NCBI GenBank assembly: GCA_030407085.1
Contig: CM059586.1
Location: forward strand, 107,025,501-107,089,500
DNA: 64,000 nt
Reading direction: 5' to 3'
Source of the DNA: Trichopria drosophilae
Taxonomy: Eukaryota > Arthropoda > Insecta > Hymenoptera > Diapriidae
Shown here: positions 42,011 to 55,542 of the stretch, in pieces
Layout: the number at the start of each line of letters is the position of its first letter
Numbering within the stretch: position 1 is the stretch's first letter
Translations under genes and position numbers: made by a program
The notes under the pieces: generated by a model
The model's input: the letters and a program-made list of their open reading frames with translations, nothing else
Told to the model about the DNA's origin: nothing
Databases searched by the model: none

Positions 42011-42855
42011 GAATTATTTATGAACTATTTGTTATGGTTTTTGAAGAACTTTTTACCACATCCGTTTAAACCGTAACTCATAAACATATTCGCATGCAAA
42101 CTAAAAGAAACTTAGAATTATCTCAATTTAAGCATAAGATTTTATGTTAAAAAACATAACGTCTTTTTTATTTCGTTTCATTTTTGTGATATTTTTGTTG
42201 AATTTCTATTTTTTTTTTATTTTCAAAATACTTATTCATTATTTCAAAGTACAGTAATTTGTTTGTTATTATTTTTCAAGGAAACATATTCCTGGACGTC
42301 TGAATAGTTTCAATCACTTAAAACACAGACGAGATTCGAATTATGTCAGAATAACGAATTTCATATGTATTTAATGCCAGTTATGACAGAAAATCGTAAA
42401 AATCGATTTCCGGTAACTACTGCCAATCACTCTTCAAGATTCAAATTCTTCTGAAAGTTATATTTAGATACAAAACGAAACATCGATATTAAAAGAAAAG
42501 AAATGTTTCTAATCACGTTACTCAATTTAAATATTATGACTACATATGTGATTAATTGTTATGTAAATTAAACATATTCTGAAACAATCAAGTTTATGAA
42601 ATGCTAACAAAAAATTGTTTATTATGTATAAACGGTTAATGGAGGACTATAGGTTTATTAAATTGCATTAGCAAAAATTTGAAAAAAATTTGTTTTGGGC
42701 ATTACTTTTCTTGATAAATAAAGTGCTATTGCCGAAAAAAAAACATTTTTTGACCGGGATTGATTTTTTTTATATTTGGTCTAATCGACATCTTGATAAA
42801 TCGACAAGTTTTTTGAAATCAAGAAAAAAAGCATACAAAAAAATGTTAGTTCCGA

Positions 42856-42900
42856 TTAACCCATTAACGCACAGAGGACGCAATTTCGACATTCAAGTTT
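42856..42900. mobile_element. Lone TTAA end related to the 688-982 element
   Basis: TTAACCCATTAACGCACAGAGG resembles the right end of the 688-982 element read inward (TTAACCCATTAACGCCCAAGAGG-like). No partner lies within several kb. Confidence 0.3.
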
Positions 42901-45649
42901 GTGCTGTCGCTATACAATGAGGACGCCGAAAAAATATTTGGGAATTATATTTTCTTATGTTTTCAAGGATGCTGTTTCCATCGTGATGGTTACAATGTTC
43001 AAAATGACTTTTAACCACAAAAAAAACGAGAATTATAAAAAAATTTGTAATTTTTTTAGTGATATTTTTGTTGAAAAATGAGTGTTCATTCCTTTAATGT
43101 TTTTTTATATGCCCAAAATCTATCTAGAACGTGACCTCGATGACTAAACTTAAAATAAATACGATTAGTAAAGGTCGAACAATTTTGGATGTACAAAAAT
43201 GGAGGCTATAATGACAAATTTTTTGTTTAAATTTAGCAAATTTTTTTCTCGGAAACTATAGACTTTAGAGAAAATCTTCTTAGAATAAATATGACTTACA
43301 ATTCACCAAAGAATACTCTCAAATTTTTTCTCAGTATTTTGAAACAATTTTGAAACAGTCTATAGTTATCCGGTGTCGGTAAGAAATAATTTTGTTAGTA
43401 AAAAAAACTGAAATCCTTTTCTTCCTATTTAAAGAATTTAAATGGTGTCCGACTACTGTCTATTTGCTATCCGACGATTGTAATTTTGTGACTTTTTTTG
43501 CAATTTCTTTTTAACGAAAAAGATTTTTTTTTTAATTCAATTTATTAGATAGTTTCGCATCGCCCTAAGGAACATATATGTACGATTAGTATTAATTAAA
43601 TATCATATTAAATTTTTTTAGAACATTTTCATTAAAAAGATTGCCTTAAATGGCCGACTACTGTCCGGTTTACCCTATGTTGTGATAGATATTTAATAAC
43701 ATCAAGCACTTTTTTACTCCAATAAATGTTTGTTCGTACAGTAAATTCCACACTAATGTTCCTTGAAACGCCGCAAGTAAAAGTATATTACATTGCAATT
43801 TTTATGTATTAAAAAAAAATTTAATTGCTGTTTATTTATTATTTGTTAAACCAGCAAGAAATTACGATTTTTATAAAATTTGAAAAGGTATTGAATAATT
43901 GGATGAAAAGTTAAAAAACGCAAATAGTGTAGATGAATTTATGAATAAAGCGAGACTAATGTTACGGAACAGAAATTATTGAAATAGCTAGACTAAAAAT
44001 AAAAAAATAAAGCAAACTAAAAGTCACAAAAATAAAATAAGTTATAACTAATTATTTATTTTTTTAAGTTTTTCATTATGAGGACTGTTTTTTTTTTAAA
44101 TAATTTTATTATGTGCACAATTTTTACTTTATCTGCGAATTCTTCTAGTCTTTTTTGTACAAAAGCTGTTGCTCATCATGTGTTTTTGAATTTTTCAATG
44201 TATAACACCTTTTTCAATACTATAGTAGTAGCAATGTCTCCATAGTCTGACGGACTACTTTTAAAAATCCAAAATTAAAGAGTGCAAAAAAAATATTTAA
44301 AATTTTACAAAAAATGATCAAATTAAAAAATACAAAAATACTGAAAAAATAAATAAAAGTTTTTAAATGTCACATAGATTTACTTCATACATTTTAAAGA
44401 ACATTATTATGTAATAAGTGGTATTGAGAAACAGTTATTGTCGCCAAAAGGTTAATTTTAGTAAATATCGGTCACAAAGTACCTAAAAAGATATCTCCTG
44501 TTCCAATTTTGAATTAATCATAACTAAAATTTTTTGTACGCTGCAAGATTTCAAATAAAATTACGTATGGATTGAAAGATACGTCTATTAGGCAACAAAA
44601 TAAATAAATAAATAACTCGGTAAAAATTTTCTTTTTTATTTTTTCGGATAAGTACTAAATTTATTTGAAAATAACCCCCAAAACTCAAATTTTTAACAGT
44701 TTTATCAAGAGGTCGCATTATTATAAACGATGGGCCAATTTTTATTATCATATTCTTAATCGCCATGCTGTTTCTACTTCTTAAAATCCTCTAATAGAAC
44801 TGTACAACGCTGGTTGATTTGCCAACAAGAGGAAAGTTTGTTTGTATGTCAAATATTAAAAGTTTGAGAGATTTTCTCATATTAATACTTTTCTTAATTC
44901 TTATTTTCAGATTGTGCAAGAATCAATTCTAATATTAACGAGATGTTTCGATTTGTGACCGCAATAATGGGCGGCACAAGAAATCGCTCATCGCTGTGTT
45001 CACAATGCCGAACTATCTTAAAACACGTATTATCAACAAGAAAAGGAACACATAATCAACGTTCAACATTCGATAACATTTCAGCGTTCTGCTTTTTGAT
45101 TATTCATATATAAATCATGAAAATAAATACTTTAAAAAATATTGGTACAGAATTTACAAAGCATGTATTAATTTAACAACTGAAATTATTCTAGTTAGTA
45201 ATAAAAATGTCCACGTATTTCAGTTACTGTTTTCGCCGCTAGACGCAGGCATGATTTTCGCGGTCCTGCTCGTTAGAGAAATGGACTACATTATGCAAGC
45301 CATCAGAGAAGTATCAATTATACTAAATATTACATTTAAAACAATGTTCGTATGAACTTTGACACCATTACTCGTTTTTGTGTATTTTATCTGCAATTGA
45401 CAGCATTCGAATTATTTTGGACTTTCAATTGATTTCTATTTACTGTTGTAAGAAATATCTAATAAATTCTCAATTTAGTTTTAAGTAAATAGAAATATTA
45501 ATCGTTTATAATTGTACATTTTTATATTCTATGGCTACTGTGTAGAAAAGGTACTATGATTTTTTTATACCGATTCTGTAAAAAATGAAATCAACAATAG
45601 ACGGTCCAAGTGAGACGCGAGACATTGAGACATATAATACAGTAGGACC

Positions 45650-45874
45650 TCTCTTATTCTAATTGCCTTTCTTATTCTAATTGTCCAGCCTCTCTTATTC
45701 TAATCGTTCCCCCACAAGTCTTCTCCCACTATCACACGAAAAGTCAACGAAAAATATTGTCCATGAATCACAAACACGCAAGCAAAGTAAGTGGAGGTAA
45801 GGGGGAAATTAGAATAAGAGAGGTCGGCGCCATCTTGAAAAACTTTACTAATTAGAATAAGAGAGGTCCTACTG
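45650..45874. mobile_element. TA-flanked MITE with perfect CAGTAGGACCTCTCTTATTC termini
   Basis: The left CAGTAGGACCTCTCTTATTC continues TAATT, and the right is its exact complement ending ACTG at 45874, with TA on both sides. The unit CTCTCTTATTCTAATTG is repeated three times at the left end. It is 225 bp, pogo/Tigger-like. Perfect ends suggest recent movement. Confidence 0.8.
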
Positions 45875-46049
45875 TACTGTTAAACACGAGTGCAACAAAT
45901 ACCGACAACATTGCGTCCACTTCTCGAATCGAGAGTATCGAATAGATCAATCTCGCAATATGGCGGCCTGCAAACAGCTGATTCAGCTGCACACGACGTA
46001 GCGAGTTTTACCACTACTCTAAACATCTTAACATCCGAGGAAACCTTTA

Positions 46050-46150
46050 CAGTTTCATGTACTTATTTATTTATTTATTTGTTTATTTATATACGGGCAT
46101 TGATGCCCTTAATACAAAAAAGAAAACAGAAAAATATCGTACAATAATAT
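46050..46150 (-). repeat. Possible LINE 3' end (TTTATTTATTTA tail)
   Basis: A run of TTTA units (46061-46090) is followed by ATACGGGCATTGATGCCC, an arrangement often seen at the tails of arthropod LINEs inserted on the minus strand. Downstream sequence to about 46450 may be its 3' UTR. No coding part is visible. Confidence 0.3.
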
Positions 46151-48130
46151 AGTTTTGTAAGAACGACTAAAATTTTAAAATACAAATCATATACGCCTAC
46201 ACGAAAATATTAATAATAAACATAAAACATGCCCACACAGTATCGAGCTCATCTCATACGTAATATTCAAATAGATAATAATCCGACGCCAATTTTTTTA
46301 ACCTACCGTAAGAATTACAATCTCTGGTAACTGCATTCAGATTATTTCATGCCTTCTTAAGTCTAGGAACGGAAACAAAAAATAGTTGCTACGATATGGT
46401 ATTTCATAAATGATATGTGCATTTCGAATGGAATATGGTGCGGGTCTAAAGTGAAACCGTCCCATTAAGTCTTATGTTATTGAATCAATAGATCTTTACG
46501 TATAATGCAAATTTTATATATTATTACCAGTTAACAATTATTTATTTTTGTAATTTTAAGTATACATTAGTGATCTAGCAAGTTTCCGTCTACAATTCGT
46601 GAACATTTCTACCGCGACTATATCGAATGGATTTACCCAGTGTTTAGGGATATTAGCCAGGACTACCAGCAAAAATCTACCAAGGATATAATAAATTATG
46701 TGCTTTTTTCACTTGGATGCATTAATTTCCACTGTTTTTCGAAACTGCGGAGTAAGTAGTTGGGCCGTAGGTGATAAATTTTTAATTCACCTCGACTTTA
46801 TTACTTTGTCTGCCGGAGCGAATTCATCTTCAGTGAAGAAACTTGCGGGCTTTTTAACACTTTTAAAATCAAATTCGAAAAAACTACATCTCATGAGGAC
46901 TATCAGAAATTTTAAAAAATTCAAGAACTTTACAAAGTCTAAAATTTATACGAAAGGAACACTGTGTATTTCAGTACAAAAGAATTGATACATAAACATT
47001 TATGTCACGAGATTACATGAATATTTGCGAATGTGTCTTTCTTGGAAAAATTTCTTATGTTTTTATTTCGATTTTTTCAGCTTTTAACCTGGAGCTCCGT
47101 GACCTTTCATAACCAACTTGAGTGAAAGACTTTTACTCCTTTTATATATTCTGACCCGATATCAATAAACATCAAACAAGTTGACAAGAATATGCAAGCT
47201 TCCGATGTAAATGTCTGAAGGGAATGAGGATGTTCCTCCATTTTCAAAGAATCAATTCAAACTATGTAAAAAATATTAAGGTCCGAACTAGAAAAATTCG
47301 ATCCGCTGAAACTTGAACCTAGGATGTTTCAATTGTCGATCGTTCGAGAGCATTATCAAAATAAATAGAATTACACACTTGTAGTAGTTGAATATACCGA
47401 ACAATGGCAGGTAGTGTCTTATACGACTACAATAATATGTAATACTACTAAAATTCACATTAGATAACAACTGGTATAGGACGTTTAGGCGCGGCCATTT
47501 TGTCACCGGACTATCTGGCCCTGGTTTTTGTCGCGAGAATCATTTTAGACAAAAATTCGTACAGTAAAATGGAGGAAGCGGAGAAACGGCAACGCCGGGA
47601 AACTAACCTAACCTAACCAGTCAGAACTCTGCCTATCTCTTATTATGGATGAAAATTATGCTCACAGGGAACTTCTTAATTTCGTGAAATTGGCAATAAA
47701 GTCCTTTCAAAATCTATTTTTCGACAATTCTGCGACATTAAGGTGCTACCGATGTGCTGAATTTTCACCGAAACGTAACATATAATGGATTAAATTCTTT
47801 GTTTTATCAAATGTTACACATTTTTCCTCGTGATTTTTGCGTAGCTATTTCACAAAACGATTTAGGAGTGAAAAACCGAATAAGCCGGCATTTTTCCGCT
47901 TTTTTGGGACTATAACAAAATATATATTCATTGTCGGTGAATCAAATATCAATTATAGCGCTTGACAAAATCTTTAAAACTCTAAAAAACGGCTGTAAAA
48001 TTTAAAAAAGTGGAAATACGATAAATCCTTTGTCTTTTATTTTAATGATTCTAACAAAATATCTGCTGGTTCATCAGAATATACTTTTATACAAAATATT
48101 AAAAAATTTGAAAAATGTTTCAAATTAAAG

Positions 48131-48785
48131 TAAACCACCTAAAAATACACATTTTTTGTGAACGTGTAGTAGAAACTGAAAAAAATGACGATTTTGTCAA
48201 TTGTTTTAGATGTATTGTAAAATAAATATAAAAAAAAATCAGGGTTGTTTGTTAGTTTTATTACATTCTTGGTATCCTTCGTAGCTAGTGCGCAGGAAAC
48301 GAATATCGTTGTAAAAATTAGCAAAAATGCCATCTACATCGTGATAATCATGAAAAACCTACAAAAAGTATGATTTTTCGCAGTTTTTCTTGTTTGCTAG
48401 CAAAAAATTGGAAATGTCGAAAAATGTTTCTAATAAAAATGGTATATCTGCTCACAATACATATTTTATATTAAATAGATTTTTCGGAGTTTTTAATATT
48501 TAACAAAATAAACGAGCAAAGTGCTGAAAAATCATAATTTTTGTGAATTTTTCACGTTTTTTACCATGTAAATCGCATTTGTGACAATTTTTATTATGAT
48601 ATTCGATTTCGTCGTGTCAAAATTGGTAGAGCACCATAGATGTAATCAAAATTATTGGCAACCTTGACAGATTTTTTATGGCTATTATACAATAGGCATA
48701 TAAAAATGATACAATTGTCATTTTTCAGTTTCTGTCACGCCTATGAAAAAAGTACACAAAATATAAAATGTGTATTTTGAGAAGA
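48131..48785. repeat. Inverted-repeat arms of an undefined element
   Basis: AATACACATTTTTTGTG ... GAAACTGAAAAAAATGAC (48146-48187) pairs inverted with GTCATTTTTCAGTTTCTG ... AAATGTGTATTT (48718-48778). The arms are about 75 bp. The ends of the whole element cannot be fixed. Confidence 0.4.
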
Positions 48786-49439
48786 TCTACAACTTTCATT
48801 TCAAACATTTGTGGCCTTTTTCAATATCTTTGAAAATAAAAAGGAATAATCTGAATAATATTAATATTTTTATAGGATTTTGTCAATTTTTCAACATCTA
48901 AATAGTATTGTGCTAATTTTCTAATTTTCATTTTCGAAAATATGTCACTAAAGTCCAGATTTATTACGCTTCACTACGCTAGTAGCCAAAGCGTAACGTA
49001 AAATAGGCTTCTGCAATGTTTGAAGGCGATCACACGTTACACTCGTTTAAGCTACAGAGAAGTGGTAGGGGGGAATGAATGAGCAATGAATGGATTGATA
49101 AGCTTCAACGGTTGGAACTGGTGCCGACGATAGTCACTCTTGTCATTCAAAGCCCGCTTATAGACCCGACTGTGATTTCAATTGATAAATTGACTCATGA
49201 GTTGCCAGTAGGGAAAGAACATTTCTAGAGAAAAAAAACAAGATGCGATTCATATGCAATATGTAGTATTAAAATGACTAAATTCGGAATCATTTTACAA
49301 TTTAAATGTACTCAAATTGAGTTCCTTTATGGTAAATTTCAGGATCTGGAGAATTTTTACCATTCCAAACTGCTTAGCTAAAAGAGGTCTCCAGAAATAT
49401 TTACTATTCTGCAATAGGTGTTTGAAAGCAGACTTCTAT

Positions 49440-50790
49440 ACGATTCTGTTCAGAAATTCAATATATTGGATCCGCCATTTTGGATTTTGAAATTTTTAAC
49501 ATCAAATTCGTTATCATCAACGAATAAACAGATATACATTTTTATGAAAAATCCTTAATTTTTTAAAGTTAGTCCGCCATATTGGATCGCCATTTTGAAT
49601 TTGGAAATTTTAGTCAGTTTCGTATTCGACGATCTCAAGCGATCCGCTTTTGACTTGTAGTTTCATGATTATATGATGATTTTCAACAATATCCTTACCT
49701 TGATTAACATCGAATCTACTTCACTTTGAAGTAAGTGGGGAATAAAAATAGGGTAAATTTGAAGTCGAAATTTGGTAAAGGAAGACATTTTGACTAATAA
49801 GTTATAGCCCGATTTAGGAGAATGGATAGGTCGAATATTTAGTAATATTTTGGCAAATGCGACCTAATTTTTTTTTATTTTGATAGTGGTTGCGTTCTTT
49901 TTTTTTTAATAAAACATAATTTGCTTGGAACTCCCTGATACTTCACCTTCTTATATTTGTAGATCTATTTTATAGTATAGTTAAGTTAAATCTTGAAATG
50001 AGATTGATTTGCATCTATTAATATTTTTTATCTGCTATATTGGTGAAACCATTTTAAATTTTGAAAGTTATGTATAAAAAAGTACTGTTCAGTACTTGAA
50101 AATTTGTTTAGTGAAAGAATATTTGTTGGTTGTTTGAACATTTTCGCAGATTATAGATGATAAACACAAGATCAGCAACCCCAAAACTCCCAATATCAAG
50201 ATACAGCTCAATACAGTCAATCTTAAAAAACTGGACCCCCATTTTGGATTCGCCATTTTGGATTTGTTAATTTTTATTACAGATGTTTGGTGACCTCAGA
50301 ATTATAAAAACAGTGTGTTTTTGGAAATTTTAATTACAAACAGTAAATGTATTCAACCTTTGAAGAAAGAAAGTCGTAATGTAGTGTTACATATGTCGCT
50401 GCTGTGTCTACCATTTTGAAAAATCTAAAAAGTACCACTCAGCTTTCGAATTTAAATAGAAAATACTAAAATTTGAGCCCGTACCGTTGGAATTGCGGCA
50501 AACTACTAGTGGATTCGGCCAAGAAGTTTGACAGTTCAAAATATTCGCCCAATCAAGGGCTTTGAAAACAATTCTAGCCCTTTTAAAAATACCATATGGC
50601 GGATGAAATATGGCGCATGAAATTTATGTTTTCGGGGAATATTCAACCAAAACAATAGTAAAATGTTCAAATTTGAGAAATGTGCGTATAATGCACGTAC
50701 AACTCACTTCGGGACTTTTTATTACAAATTCTAATGGAATTCCGAATAAAAAATGTCGGATCCAAAATGGCGGATAGTATACCATCATTA
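49440..50790. repeat. Cluster of GGATCCGCCATTTTG / AAAATGGCGGA monomers
   Basis: Degenerate copies of the monomer lie near 49470, 49572, 50235, 50580 and 50755 in both orientations. They are more diverged than in the TTAA elements at 2-12 kb. No gene. Confidence 0.5.
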
Positions 50791-51379
50791 AACCTATTTT
50801 AACGTAATGAATAATTTTAGATTAGCTTAAAGTACCAATATGGTGGTTGGCGGGGCCTTTTGATTTTAGATTAACCACAAAATTTCTAAATTAAAAATAA
50901 CATTGTGAACATTATCCCCATTAAAAAAAAATAAAATATATTACCCCCACCATACCTATTTCATCACAAGTGCGTACATACTGAATGACATTGTTTTACT
51001 AGAGTACACGGAAAAGGTAGTTGCGAAAGATTTAGAGCGATAGTAAAGGTTTGATGACGATGCAATATCCACCATTCTGAATTTCAAAATTTCGAGATTA
51101 CAATATGCAATGGTCTCGAAAAACCTTATATTGGTACTTTAGAATCATCTTAAACTTTATGTTGCGATCCCATGGGATTTCTGATGGTATTACGCCATTT
51201 CGCACTCAGAATTCTATTAGGATTTGCAATAAAAAATCGGTAAATCTTCGGAAACACTACGTGAACACTAATATGATTTCTAAACGTATTTTGGGTCGCT
51301 CACGTAACGATTTTTACCGCATTATGATAAGAAATAAACATATTTTACTAGCAATGAAGTAACATAATCTAGCTTGAAA

Positions 51380-51720
51380 AACACAATAAGGTATGATGGC
51401 AAATCTTCACTTCCCTGCTAAGTGCACACGCTAAGTTCCCTCCATCATCATTAAGACATTCAGGAATTAAAACGTCGTTTTCCAGATGGTTATTCTTAGT
51501 TAATCTCGATCTTATTTCTGGTGCTTATCTGCATTGCATATTCGAATGGTATGAAATCATTATTATGCCAATCCCACGATCGTATCGCATTAACGTTGTC
51601 ATCAACGCTGCTATCACTTTCATCAGGGTTATCAACAGATACGTAATTTTATCATCAAGATACATCGCACTGCTCATCAAATAATTCTACGGTTTAGATT
51701 CCACGCAGGAAAATAATTGA
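51380..51720. other. Unique interval, no feature identified
   Basis: This is non-repetitive sequence of moderate GC with no exon-like ORF. It could be regulatory; nothing specific is seen. Confidence 0.2.
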
Positions 51721-53019
51721 TACTGAAATCCACATCAGGATCATGCTTTGGATGATTGTCATGAAAATTATCCGTACTACTATTTTATCGTAAAGGTAAT
51801 GTTACAACTATTCTTGAAAGGAAGGACGTTTTCATGTAGTTAATAGTATTATAGTTCCTCCACTTTCACACTGTTTCACGTACTTTCCTTTAGAGTTACG
51901 AAAAAATATATATAATATTTTTTGGAGAGAATTTCATTCTCTATCTTTTTTGTTTCTTGTATTTTTCCGCCAGACGCCTCCTTTTCAAAATAAATGCAAA
52001 AAATAAAACGATTTTTCTGGCTTTGATCTTGAAGATGACCTTGTCGCCAATTTTCACTATGATTTTCGTAATCAGCGCATCAAAATACGTCGAAATTGGT
52101 ACTTTCAAACAAAATCGGAGCTGTGGGCTTTCCGGAAGTGCACCCCAATGTTCAGCCATACATGATATACTTCAACAGCAGATCCAGTAACCGGAAATGG
52201 ATAAAAAAGAATTAAGATACATTCATTTGTAAACGTTTTGAATTCGTACCTTGGGAATACCAAATCAATTTTCATACATATCATATCCACACTGCATTTC
52301 TATTTATTGATACACAAGTCGGAAATTCTGCGTCCATATTCGTTACTGCGAATTGAAAACTATAATTAGGAATCCATGTGAATCCAAGGATAATATTCTG
52401 TAAAACAGAAAGCCATTATTGCGTGTTTATCCAAATTTTCGGATAAGAAAATTTTGTATTTTTAATAAATCTTCATTTAAAGGAATATTCGAAAAAAACA
52501 GAATTTCTATTTGTAACTTTGCAGTCATCTACATTTAAAACGCATGATTTAAAAGAGAAATTGTTATCTTAACACATTAGTTTATTTCCATGCATACGAA
52601 TTCATTTCCATCGCTGATAATCAAAATTAATTTTAATACATTTTAACGAATTCAAGTACGAATAGACATGGATTAAAATAGTTGAATCTTTTTTAATCCA
52701 ATCCCAATTAACGTAAAGAAAACCCGTCTTATTTTATTCAAGCTGAAGGAACATTATTAAGCCACCCTAAAAATATTAATTTAATTTTCTTTTGAAAATA
52801 CTCTACGTTTTTAGTGTTAAGTTTGCTTACTTTAACTATTATGTATCATCATTTGTTTAGATTATTTTTTATTAAAAACTACATCCAACGATACTCTTAA
52901 ATATGAAATACAATTAAAAACTATAATTAAAAATTATATACTTAAAAATATCAGTTTGCAATAGTCACGTTAGTTTAAACAATGTAAAAAGCGAACCAAT
53001 AATTCTGATAATTTATACA

Positions 53020-53640
53020 CTGAAAACAAAATTTACTTCTTGTAACGAAATATATTTACTTGAATCAAGTAATCATGGTTTTTTTGATGTATTATATCAT
53101 AATTTAAGAAGATATTGTCTTAAATAATTATAGTATTTTCTTGAAACAAAGAAATAATTTTCTTAATGGTATTAAATCATATTTCTTGAAAAAACTAAAT
53201 CATTTTAAACAAATATTTTACTCCGCCAAAGAAATCATATGTCTAGATTTAGAAAATGGTAACATTTGACATCAATAAATATTTTCCTGATAACAACTTA
53301 CTCATATCAAAAGAAATTTACTGGATACATGTAAATAGTTTACTTAAATAGTAACAGCAAAATATTTATTTAAAAGAAGATCACAATTTACTTTCAATAA
53401 TTAAATATTTACTTAAAGGACATAAATGTTCTCTTGAAAATGAGTAAATATTTACTACGTTCCAGTAAATATTTCCTTGATCCAAGAAATATTTTTCTTC
53501 CTTTAGATAACATTTTTTTCTCTTAGAGTATATATTTATTTGAAACTAATAAATATTTAGTTCGTAATATGAATTCATTCCGTTCGATAACTTGAATTAA
53601 ATATTTAATGAATTTCAAAAAATATTTACAAACTCTGCAA
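53020..53640. repeat. Word-rich block (ATATTTACTTGAA / AAATATTTACT)
   Basis: AAATATATTTACTTGAATC, AAATATTTATTTAAAAG, TAAATATTTACTTAAAGG, AGTAAATATTTACTACG and AAATATTTCCTTGATCC recur through 620 bp. The start near TACACTGAAAACAAAATTT resembles the TACACTGTAAAA end of the 18267 element. Confidence 0.45.
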
Positions 53641-53939
53641 CTTTTTTTTGTGCGATATTTACTGAAACGAGTTAAACGCAAAAAATCGCAAAAAAAGCCA
53701 TTTGTTTTCTTTATGAGGCCATAACTAGCGAAATATTCATCCCAGGTCATATGCTCCTAAAGAAGATTTGTTGGACTTTAAAAAATCTTTAAAATGCGTC
53801 CTCACTCGTTAATATAGGTTTAAAAAGAGCCTAGTTATTGCAAAAAAAATGTATTAAAAGGGAGTAAAAAATTTGTTTCTATACTTCAATGACTTGCCAC
53901 TCAAATTCTAAGCATCAAATCGAATTTTGATATCAAACT

Positions 53940-54000
53940 TTTTTACTGGGCACCCTATATACTTATATGCAGGGTGTCCAAGAACTGAGTTACTATATTT
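53940..54000. repeat. Relict CAGGGTGTCC element end
   Basis: GGGCACCCTATATA and TATATGCAGGGTGTCC face outward across about 10 bp, like two abutting ends of TA-targeting elements with CAGGGTGTCC termini. Confidence 0.35.
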
Positions 54001-54824
54001 TAGGAGGATATTCTCCATGATATTTCAAACAAGAAAGTCCTTTACCAAAATTGGATCTCATCAGAATTTGAGTGACGGGCCATTGAAGTTTAGAAACAAA
54101 ATTACTTCTTTTGCAATAACTTGGCTTGCTTTTAAGTTCATTCAATGAGTGAGTGCTCATTTTCAAGCTTTTTTTAAGCCCTACAATTAATTTATAATAG
54201 CATTTGGACTGCGATGAATATTTCTGAAATTATGTCTTCAAAAACAGAAAAAGGCCAATTTTTGCCGTTTTTTGCATATAACTTATTTTGCCAAATAGCT
54301 AACGAAATGGCACACAAAAAGAAATTCTAGAGCTTGAAAAGACGAAGAAGGCACCTCATAAATTTGACTATTATGACTAGGATTTCAAGGCAAGGCCGGT
54401 ATTTTTCAATTAAAAAATAGTTTATATATAATTTTACATGCTATTTTATCTATAAATATAAAATAAAGAAATTCAAGTATGTCAATTTTCGTTTTCAAGA
54501 TCGCTGTGAAAAAATAGCTATGGAACAATTTTTAAGAAATTGCACTTTTTACTTTTTTCCAAAAATATGTAAATACGATTTTTAACATAACATTTTCGTT
54601 TTCCATAATTTCTCTTGTCGAAACGAGTTTCTGTTACCTAAAATGTATCGTAAACGTGCATTAGATGTAAATTCTACTAAAGGAATCTGTCATACATAGA
54701 CATAGTTTGCTTCTTTAAAAACTGCACAAAATTGGATGCAAAATTAATTTTCTTCGAATAAAACTATTACCTCGGTTGTTTTAATCGCTGATTAAGAACT
54801 TTTGTCAGTTTGTGACAGAATTAC

Positions 54825-54985
54825 AAAAATCTAATGACAAATTCGTAATCAGTGACTCAAAAAACACAAATGTACTGAGAATCACGATGATTTATGAATA
54901 TTTTATATTTTATGATCGCCATACTGGTTCTGCCATTTTGAATTTAAAAAATCTAAACTTAAATTCGTAATTAGCGACCATTAAA
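54825..54985. repeat. GGCGGATCC-family monomer pair (diverged)
   Basis: AATTCGTAATCAGTGACTC near 54840 and GCCATACTGGTTCTGCCATTTTG near 54917, then AATTCGTAATTAGCGACC near 54963, are diverged copies of the monomer at 7.4-8.2 kb. Confidence 0.45.
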
Positions 54986-55542
54986 TAGTTTTGTTCATAT
55001 TGAATTAAATTACTTCTGCGTCCCATTGTAATTTTGAAAATATGAAACAAATCTTACAAAAAATATAGTAAATGTCCCAATATCTGTACGCTTAAGAAAT
55101 GGATGTCCCAGTAGTGGATCAGGCTGAACAAAGCTTTAAAACTCGTTGAATTCGATTATTTGCCAGCATTTAATTATAAATTATTTGTAACTCTATTTTT
55201 TAGATTTTCTGCATAATTATAATTTTGCATCTAAAGAAGTAAAAATTTTGTTTGAACAATGGAACATGTTCCGTTAATGGGACATTTACCTTATAGTAGA
55301 TCCCCTTAGTGGCTACAATGGGTGTACTTTTTTTGTGTTGACACATGTCAATAAAAACGTGTTTTGACCCAAAAATGTATGTTAAAAAATAATTATGCTT
55401 AAAAATCGTGTTTTTTACAAAATTACAATTTTAAAAATGTTATTAATAAATTAATAAATTTCGATGCATTTGGCGGTTAATGGGTTAAATAAAAAGTGAT
55501 CCAATCATACATAATCATAAATAACAAATATATATATATATA

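Noticed and set aside
47567..47610. ATG opening MEEAEKRQRRETN near 47571
   Set aside because: Only about 15 codons before a stop, no donor site where needed, followed by a CTAACCTAACC repeat. Not enough for an exon.
47607..47617. Telomere-like CCTAACCTAACC
   Set aside because: Only two units in a unique context. Too short to mean a telomeric tract.
51105..51362. 85-codon plus-strand ORF
   Set aside because: No similarity or splice context and it starts within AT-rich unique sequence. Treated as chance.
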